A DNA stretch of 35,087 nucleotides. It comes from Prevotella sp. (GTDB taxonomy: Bacteria > Bacteroidota > Bacteroidia > Bacteroidales > Bacteroidaceae). Positions 29,674-35,087 of this stretch are shown here, one piece after another. A model generated the notes under the pieces. It was not told the DNA's origin. It ran no database searches and saw nothing but the letters and a program-made list of their open reading frames with translations. Location: contig JAFZAP010000050.1 of the NCBI GenBank assembly GCA_017557185.1, positions 1-35,087 of the forward strand, in the 5' to 3' direction. Positions within the stretch are counted from its first letter, which is position 1; each line of letters begins with the position of its first letter. The translations under genes and the position numbers were made by a program.

Positions 29674-32034
29674 CTATTGATTGCTGAGACGCTTGTGCAT
29701 GTTGAGGGCTGCACGGCGGCCGTCGCCCATAGCAAGGATTACGGTAGCACCACCACGCACAATGTCGCCGCCGGCGAAGAGGTTCGGGCGCGACGACTGC
29801 ATGTCGTCATTCACAACGATGGTGTTCTTGCGACCAAGCTCAAGGCCTTCGATGGACTTCGGTACAAGCGGGTTGGGCGATACGCCTACAGCCACGATGA
29901 CCTGATCGACATCGATGGTGACGGTCTTTCCTTCAACAGGAACAGGCGAACGACGGCCGGATGCATCGGGATCTCCCAGCTCCATCACCTGAAGCACGGC
30001 GGCGCGAACAGCACCCTTCTCGTCGGCCAGATACTCGATGGGGTTGTGAAGCGTCATGAAGTTGATGCCTTCTTCCTTCGCATGCTTCACTTCCTCCAGA
30101 CGGGCAGGCATCTCGGCCTCAGAACGACGATAGACGATGGTCACCTCTGCACCCAGTCGCTTGGCGGTACGGCAGGAGTCCATTGCTGTGTTACCGCCAC
30201 CGACGACAAGCACTTTGTGGGCTTCGTTGAGCGGAGTGTCGGTCTTCGGGTTGGCGGCATCCATCAGGTTCACACGCGTCAGATATTCGTTCGACGACAT
30301 GATGTTCAGATAGTTTTCGCCAGGAATATTCATGAAGTTGGGAAGGCCTGCGCCGCTGGCCACGAAGATACCCTTAAAGCCTTCATTCTCAAGCTCTTGC
30401 GCGCTGATGGTTTTACCAACGATTACATCGGTCTGGAAGTGCACGCCCATCTTTTTGAGGTTGTCGATCTCGACGTCGACAATCTTGTTAGGCAGACGGA
30501 ATTCGGGAATACCGTACTTCAGCACACCGCCAATCTCGTGAAGGGCCTCGAACACATGAACGTCGTAGCCCAACTTCGCCATATCGCCGGCAAAGGAGAG
30601 TCCGGCAGGACCTGAACCCACAACAGCTACCTTGATGCCGTTGGCAGGTGCCAGGTCGGGCAGGGAGATCTGTCCGCTTTCGCGTTCGTAGTCGGCGGCG
30701 AAGCGCTCCAGATAACCGATAGCCACAGCGGGATGGTTCATCTTCAGGTGAATACACTTACTCTCGCATTGTTTCTCCTGCGGGCACACACGTCCGCAGA
30801 CGGCAGGCAGGGCAGAAGTCTGCTTCAGCACTTTGGCTGCAGAAAGGAAGTCGCCGCGCTCGATGTTCTTGATGAACGAAGGAATGTTGATGTTCACAGG
30901 ACAACCCTCTACGCAAGTGGGTTTCGGGCAGTCGAGACAACGCTTGGCTTCGGTGAGCGCCATTTCAGCTGTCAGGCCGATATTGACTTCTTCCGTGCGT
31001 GTTGTAGCACGATAGACGGGGTCGAGTTCGGGCATGATGACACGCGGGATGAGCGTGCGCTCCTTCGGCTTCATCGAGGCACGCAGCTCCTTGCGCCACT
31101 CTGTCTCGCGATCCGTCAGCGACTCGGCAGGAGTTGCAGCTTTGTTCTCATCGCTTGCTGCCGTTGTCGTTTCCTTCTTCTCGCTCACTTCCTCTGTGCA
31201 TGTGGGGCAGATGTGGTCTTCGTAGTGCTCCATCTCTTCCAGCTCCGCACGCTTGAAGGTTCCCATGCGCTTGAACATCTCGTCCCAATCTACCTGATGT
31301 CCGTCGAACTCAGGACCGTCGATGCAGACGAACTTCGTCTTGCCGCCGATAGTCAGTCGGCAAGCTCCGCACATACCCGTTCCGTCGACCATGATGGTGT
31401 TGAGCGAGACATCGGTGGGGATATTGTATTTCTGAGTGAGCAGGCACGAGAATTTCATCATGATGGGAGGGCCGATAGCGAATACGCGGTCGACGTGGGG
31501 TTCCTGTTGGATGAATTTCTCGATACCAACGGTCACCACACCCTTCTCACCATACGAGCCGTCGTCGGTCATGATGATAACCTCATCGGACGATTCGCGC
31601 ACTTTGTCCTCCATGATAATCAGCTCCTTCGAGCGACCTGCAAGCACAGAGAGCACGCGGTTGCCTGCTTTCTTCAACGCCTGGATGATGGGCAGCATCG
31701 GCGCTACGCCCACACCGCCTCCTGCACAGATCACGGTGCCGAAGTTCTCAATGTGAGTAGGATTCCCAAGCGGTCCTACAACGTCGGCAATCATATCGCC
31801 TTCGTTCAGGCGACAGAGTTTTGTTGACGACAGGCCAACGGTTTGTACGACAAGCGTGATGGTGCCACGGGCGATGTCGGCCTCGGCAATCGTGAGCGGC
31901 ATGCGCTCGCCGAGTTTGTCGACACGAACAATGACAAAGTTGCCAGCCTTGCGGCTCTTGGCGATGAGTGGTGCCTCCACTTCCAGCAGGAATACTTTCT
32001 CAGAGAGTTGCTCTTTGCGAACGATCTTGTTCAT
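29674..32034 (-). CDS. fused NfnA-NfnB type NADH-dependent ferredoxin:NADP+ oxidoreductase
   Basis: A 786-aa two-part flavoprotein. The first ~275 residues are an FNR/dihydroorotate-dehydrogenase electron-transfer subunit, with CAGGGVGVAPMLPI at the nucleotide site and the [2Fe-2S] loop TGMCGACRLTIGG..FVC. After an Ala/Glu/Thr-rich linker comes the GltD-like half. It has Cys-rich CLDCPKPTCVEGCPVNI and CGRVCPQEKQCESKCI for two [4Fe-4S] clusters, the FAD loop VAVVGSGPAGLSFAGDM, the NADP(H) loop VVGGGNTAMDSCRTAKRLGA and the end LFAGGDIVRGGATVILAMGDGRRAA. NfnAB bifurcates electrons between NADPH, NAD+ and ferredoxin. A glutamate synthase small subunit is the other common label, but no large subunit is nearby. 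It starts 27 nt after serS and is likely co-transcribed with it. Confidence 0.88.
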   Translation of the reverse strand: MNKIVRKEQLSEKVFLLEVEAPLIAKSRKAGNFVIVRVDKLGERMPLTIAEADIARGTITLVVQTVGLSSTKLCRLNEGDMIADVVGPLGNPTHIENFGTVICAGGGVGVAPMLPIIQALKKAGNRVLSVLAGRSKELIIMEDKVRESSDEVIIMTDDGSYGEKGVVTVGIEKFIQQEPHVDRVFAIGPPIMMKFSCLLTQKYNIPTDVSLNTIMVDGTGMCGACRLTIGGKTKFVCIDGPEFDGHQVDWDEMFKRMGTFKRAELEEMEHYEDHICPTCTEEVSEKKETTTAASDENKAATPAESLTDRETEWRKELRASMKPKERTLIPRVIMPELDPVYRATTRTEEVNIGLTAEMALTEAKRCLDCPKPTCVEGCPVNINIPSFIKNIERGDFLSAAKVLKQTSALPAVCGRVCPQEKQCESKCIHLKMNHPAVAIGYLERFAADYERESGQISLPDLAPANGIKVAVVGSGPAGLSFAGDMAKLGYDVHVFEALHEIGGVLKYGIPEFRLPNKIVDVEIDNLKKMGVHFQTDVIVGKTISAQELENEGFKGIFVASGAGLPNFMNIPGENYLNIMSSNEYLTRVNLMDAANPKTDTPLNEAHKVLVVGGGNTAMDSCRTAKRLGAEVTIVYRRSEAEMPARLEEVKHAKEEGINFMTLHNPIEYLADEKGAVRAAVLQVMELGDPDASGRRSPVPVEGKTVTIDVDQVIVAVGVSPNPLVPKSIEGLELGRKNTIVVNDDMQSSRPNLFAGGDIVRGGATVILAMGDGRRAALNMHKRLSNQ

Positions 32035-32061
32035 AATGCTATAATTTATTTGTGGTATTAT

Positions 32062-33393
32062 TTAGAAAGGTTTATCATCGATGATTTCGAAACCGCAATA
32101 CGGCACGAGAGCCTTCGGCACGCGAATGCCTTCGGGCGTCTGGTTGTTCTCGAGGATGGCAGCCACGATGCGGGGAAGGGCGAGAGCCGAGCCGTTGAGC
32201 GTGTGGCAGAGTTCGATCTTCTTGTCTTCTGTATGACGATAGCGGCACTTCAGGCGGTTGGCCTGATAGGTGTCGAAGTTGCTGACCGACGATACTTCAA
32301 GCCAGCGGCCTTGTGCTTCGGAGTAAACCTCGAAGTCGTAGCAGATAGCGGAGGTGAAACTCTGGTCGCCGCCGCAGAGCAACAGAATGCGATAGGGCAG
32401 TTCCAGTTTCTTCAGCAGGCCTTCCACGTGCTCCAGCATCTCACGATGACTCTCCTTTGAGTGCTCGGGCTTGTCGATACGCACGATCTCTACCTTCGAG
32501 AACTCGTGCAGACGGTTCAAGCCGCGCACGTCCTTTCCGTAAGAACCAGCCTCTCTGCGGAAGCATTCCGTGTAGGCACAGTTCTTGATGGGCAGGTCTT
32601 TCTCGTCGAGAATCACATCTCGGTATATGTTCGTCACAGGCACTTCGGCGGTCGGAATCAGGTAGAAGTCGTCGACTTCGGCGTGATACATCTGACCTTC
32701 CTTGTCGGGAAGCTGACCAGTACCATAACCCGAAGCAGCGTTGACCACTGTGGGAGGCATAATCTCCGTATAGCCACTCTTGCGGGCTTCGTCGAGGAAG
32801 AAGTTGATGAGCGCGCGTTGCAGGCGTGCACCCTTGCCTATATAGACGGGGAAGCCTGCACCCGTGATCTTTACACCCAGGTCGAAGTCGATGAGATTGT
32901 ATTTCTTCGCGAGTTCCCAGTGGGGCAGCGGGTTGTCAACACCCAGCGAGGGGTTCACGTCCCAGTTGCCTACTGTGTCCTGGTCGGTGCATTCCTTCAG
33001 GTTCGACTTCACCACACGGTTGTCTTCGGCTGCAACACCCTCTGGCACTTTGTCGTAGGGGATGTTCGGAATCTGGCAAAGCAGCGTGGTGAGTTCCTGC
33101 TCAGCCTTGTCCATCAGCTCCTGCAGGTCCTTGTCTTTCTGCTTGAAGTCGGCCACCTGCAGCTTTATCTGTTCGGCCTCGTCGCGCTTGCCTTGCTTCA
33201 TGAGCGCACCAATCTGGGCTGCCAGTTGCTTGGCTTGCTGCTTGGTCTGGTCGAGCTCACGCTGTGCCTCACGACGGCGGCGGTCAACTGCCAATACGTT
33301 TTCAATAGCTTCGCGAGCACCATTGAAGTGCTTTTTCTCAAGGCCGCGAATCACCCGTTCTGTTTCCTCGTTGATGAGTTTCAGTGTCAACAT
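32062..33393 (-). CDS. serS: seryl-tRNA synthetase
   Basis: A 443-aa class II synthetase. The N-terminal long antiparallel coiled coil (about 28-110; RREAQRELDQTKQQAKQLAAQIG) grips the long variable arm of tRNA-Ser. The catalytic domain shows motif 1 near LINFFLDEARKSGYTEIMPP, TAEVPVTNIYRDVIL as the serine-site block, motif 2 FRREAGSYGKDVRGLNRLHEFSKVE, and motif 3 in TLNGSALALPRIVAAILE. It charges tRNA-Ser in the cytosol. The length is normal. Promoter box at 33442-33449; divergent from mutY. Confidence 0.96.
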   Translation of the reverse strand: MLTLKLINEETERVIRGLEKKHFNGAREAIENVLAVDRRRREAQRELDQTKQQAKQLAAQIGALMKQGKRDEAEQIKLQVADFKQKDKDLQELMDKAEQELTTLLCQIPNIPYDKVPEGVAAEDNRVVKSNLKECTDQDTVGNWDVNPSLGVDNPLPHWELAKKYNLIDFDLGVKITGAGFPVYIGKGARLQRALINFFLDEARKSGYTEIMPPTVVNAASGYGTGQLPDKEGQMYHAEVDDFYLIPTAEVPVTNIYRDVILDEKDLPIKNCAYTECFRREAGSYGKDVRGLNRLHEFSKVEIVRIDKPEHSKESHREMLEHVEGLLKKLELPYRILLLCGGDQSFTSAICYDFEVYSEAQGRWLEVSSVSNFDTYQANRLKCRYRHTEDKKIELCHTLNGSALALPRIVAAILENNQTPEGIRVPKALVPYCGFEIIDDKPF

Positions 33394-33441
33394 AATGTTA
33401 TTTGCGGTTTATAAAATTGACGATTTTCTATTTACAATCTG

Positions 33442-33449
33442 CAAAATTA
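33442..33449 (-). promoter_or_regulatory. serS promoter -7 box
   Basis: The reverse strand reads TAATTTTG, about 49 nt before the ATG. A CTAGGAA microrepeat (33457-33476) occupies the upstream spacer region. Confidence 0.62.
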
Positions 33450-33492
33450 CAAAAAAACTAGGAACTAGGAACTAGAAACATAAAACTTTTTG

Positions 33493-33500
33493 TAATTTTG
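33493..33500 (+). promoter_or_regulatory. mutY promoter -7 box
   Basis: TAATTTTG ends at the G of an in-frame GTG (33500). Transcription would begin downstream of that GTG, so translation should start at ATG 33533. Confidence 0.6.
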
Positions 33501-33532
33501 TGGCAAAAATCTGGAAACTTACAGTTAGAAAC

Positions 33533-34555
33533 ATGAAACTCTTCACCTCGACATTGCTTCAATGGTTCCAAGAAAACGGCAGGCAACTCCCTTGGCGCGA
33601 GACCCGCGACCCCTATGCTATCTGGCTGAGCGAGGTCATTCTTCAGCAGACGCGCATCCAGCAGGGAACGGCCTATTGGGAGCGTTTCATGGAGCGTTGG
33701 CCGCGAGTCGAAGGCTTGGCTGCTGCCTCTGAGGATGAAGTGTTGCGCATGTGGCAAGGACTGGGCTATTACAGTCGTGCGCGAAATCTGCATGCTGCCG
33801 CCCGCCAGATTGTGGCATTGGGACATTTCCCCAACACGTTCGAAGAAATCAAGAAGCTGCGCGGAGTGGGCGACTACACAGCAGCAGCGATTGCCTCTAT
33901 CGCCTTCAATCTTCCGGAAGCCGTTGTCGACGGAAACGTCTATCGTGTTTTGTCGCGCTATTTTGGAATTGATACGCCTATCAACACAACCGAAGGAAAG
34001 CACACCTTCACGGCTTTGGCGCAGGAACTGCTGCCCGTGCGCGAGGCTTCGGCATTCAATCAGGCGATGATGGACTTCGGTGCTATTCAATGTACACCTC
34101 AGTCGCCGCGCTGTCTGCTGTGTCCGTTGGCGGAGTCGTGTGCTGCTTTGCGTGAGGGTAGGGTAGACGAACTCCCCGTAAAACTGAAGACGCTGAAGGT
34201 GAAGACGCGACACCTATTATATATTTATATACGCTGTCAAGGGCAGACTGCTATTCATCGTCGAGGTGAAGGCGACATCTGGCAAGGTCTCTGGGAGCCC
34301 TTCCTCATCGAGGATGCCCCCCTGCCTGAAACGATGGGCAAGCTGAAGTTGTTGAGGAGCAATGTGAAGCACGTTCTTACCCATCGCATCATTCTTGCCG
34401 ATTTCTACCTTCTTGACTGCGAGCAGCGTCCATCGTTGCCTGCTGACTATATCTGGATCGACGAGCCCGATATAGAGAACTATGGAGTTCCCCGCCTTGT
34501 GGAACTGTTGCTCGAGGCTGTTGCCGACCAGGATGCGAGCAACAGGAAACAATAG
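33533..34555 (+). CDS. mutY: A/G-specific adenine DNA glycosylase
   Basis: A 340-aa protein from ATG 33533; the upstream GTG at 33500 overlaps the promoter box and is rejected. Motifs: LPWRETRDPYAIWLSEVILQQT with catalytic Glu34, the helix-hairpin-helix LRGVGDYTAAAIASIAF, and VVDGNVYRV with catalytic Asp133. The [4Fe-4S] site is C-x6-C-x2-C-x5-C (Cys187, 194, 197, 203). The C-terminal ~110 residues are the NUDIX-like domain that recognises 8-oxoG (GDIWQGLWEPFLIE, KHVLTHRIILADFYLL). It removes adenine mispaired with 8-oxoguanine. The length is normal. It is a single gene with a short leader, divergent from serS. Confidence 0.95.
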   Translation: MKLFTSTLLQWFQENGRQLPWRETRDPYAIWLSEVILQQTRIQQGTAYWERFMERWPRVEGLAAASEDEVLRMWQGLGYYSRARNLHAAARQIVALGHFPNTFEEIKKLRGVGDYTAAAIASIAFNLPEAVVDGNVYRVLSRYFGIDTPINTTEGKHTFTALAQELLPVREASAFNQAMMDFGAIQCTPQSPRCLLCPLAESCAALREGRVDELPVKLKTLKVKTRHLLYIYIRCQGQTAIHRRGEGDIWQGLWEPFLIEDAPLPETMGKLKLLRSNVKHVLTHRIILADFYLLDCEQRPSLPADYIWIDEPDIENYGVPRLVELLLEAVADQDASNRKQ

Positions 34556-34617
34556 TTGTACATTCCCATCTTTTAGGCAATGATATTGGAGATGACCTAA
34601 GAATGTGGTTTCGTAAA

Positions 34618-34797
34618 ACGGCCTGAAAGGCCAATAAGCAAACAGCCCAGGGCCAACGCCCTGGGTTTTGTGTGTTTAGGCATTTCCTCGCGCTGTAAGT
34701 GCAAAAGCTTTTGCCCTTTCAGGGCGCGATTTCTCTTGTGCCATACTACCCAGGGCGATGCCCTGGGCTGATAGCTAGCTGGCCCTTCAGGCCGCTT
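34618..34797. repeat. REPIN-like inverted pair (CCCAGGGC-N4-GCCCTGGG modules)
   Basis: Left module: CGGCCTGAAAGGCC, a spacer, then GCCCAGGGCCAACGCCCTGGG. The right module is the inverse: CCCAGGGCGATGCCCTGGGC, a spacer, then GGCCCTTCAGGCCG. Between them are AAAGCTTTT and CCCTTTCAGGGCG-type palindromes. No ORF is present. Confidence 0.7.
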
Positions 34798-34880
34798 TTG
34801 TGCTTTGTTTGACCATCTCTTATATTATTCCTTTCTTTTATTTGTTACCTAGTAACTGCGCGAAACACGGCTTTCGGATG

Positions 34881-35087
34881 GATGGAGCATTGCTTTCATC
34901 TATGTGGAGCATTGCTTTCGTGTATGCGGAACAATACTCCCGTTTTGCTATCTCAATGCTCCCGTTCAGTAAATTAACTTAATTTGATCGGTAAATTAAC
35001 TTATTTTACTCAGTAAATTAACTTATTTTACTTGGTAAATTAACTTAATTTACTACACAAATTAACTTAATTTACTGAACAATTTAA
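34881..35087. repeat. 22-bp palindromic array, GC-type then AT-type units, continuing past the window
   Basis: Four units of 22 bp with the GGAGCATTGCT core (34881-34968, decaying to the right) are followed without a break by five units of 22 bp with GTAAATTAACTTAATTTAC (34969-35078) and a partial sixth. Both unit types are palindromes centred on unit position 10, so the register is kept across the switch. A degenerate unit may precede (34859-34880). There is no ORF or promoter. Confidence 0.9.

Noticed and set aside
33500-33532. GTG start of mutY at 33500
   Set aside because: The G is the last base of the TAATTTTG promoter box, so this codon should not be in the mRNA. The ATG at 33533 also begins where MutY homologues begin.

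Overview
The window looks like chromosomal DNA of a Prevotella-like member of the Bacteroidales. Promoters carry the Bacteroidetes box TAnnTTTG, several with a TTTG box 19-20 bp upstream. Ribosome binding sites are weak. Lipoproteins start with Cys followed by acidic runs (CSSDDDD), Rho carries a large disordered insert, and NfnA and NfnB are fused. A stand-alone pyruvate phosphate dikinase and a methylmalonyl-CoA-type biotin carboxyltransferase set fit a succinate/propionate fermenter.

Layout. 1-490: palindromic intergenic repeats. 492-2938 (-): a 49-aa protein, a DUF4270 lipoprotein and a short glycogen-synthase-like protein. 3077-5252 (-): mmdA, an unlisted 52-aa OadG-like protein and a biotin carrier, overlapping and translationally coupled. 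5530-8250 (+): ppdK. 8346-9489 (+): two small secreted proteins. 9522-9628 (+): a promoter-plus-terminator unit without an ORF, a candidate sRNA. 9700-10617 (-): glycerophosphodiesterase. 10680-10862 (-): two identical tRNA-Arg(ACG) genes with promoter and terminator. 11028-13559 (-): a secreted penicillin-binding transpeptidase and a DUF1593 protein. 13735-17520 (-): a 1261-aa modular secreted protein with a zinc-protease-like motif. 17751-19204 (-): two coupled surface lipoproteins behind a roughly 190-nt, strongly structured 5' leader. 19341-23838: an AT-rich gene of unknown function, a VirE/primase-helicase-like gene and an HU-like gene, an accessory module. 24112-24287: an 8-unit, 22-bp palindrome array between divergent promoters. 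24405-26150 (+): phosphoglucomutase/phosphomannomutase. 26227-33393 (-): rho, a ttcA-like gene, a DUF486 membrane protein, the nfnAB fusion and serS. 33533-34555 (+): mutY. 34618-35087: a REPIN-like inverted pair, then a second 22-bp array that runs off the window.

The housekeeping genes form a carbon and redox core: PPDK, the carboxyltransferase, NfnAB and phosphohexomutase. The parts most worth following up are non-coding. They are the two 22-bp arrays, which keep period and palindrome register while the sequence switches between a GC-type and an AT-type unit; the structured leader at 19020-19204, with mutually exclusive pairings and a U-rich tail; and the candidate sRNA at 9557-9628. The 19341-23838 module is the only clearly accessory gene block. 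No integrase, transposase or CRISPR array is visible.
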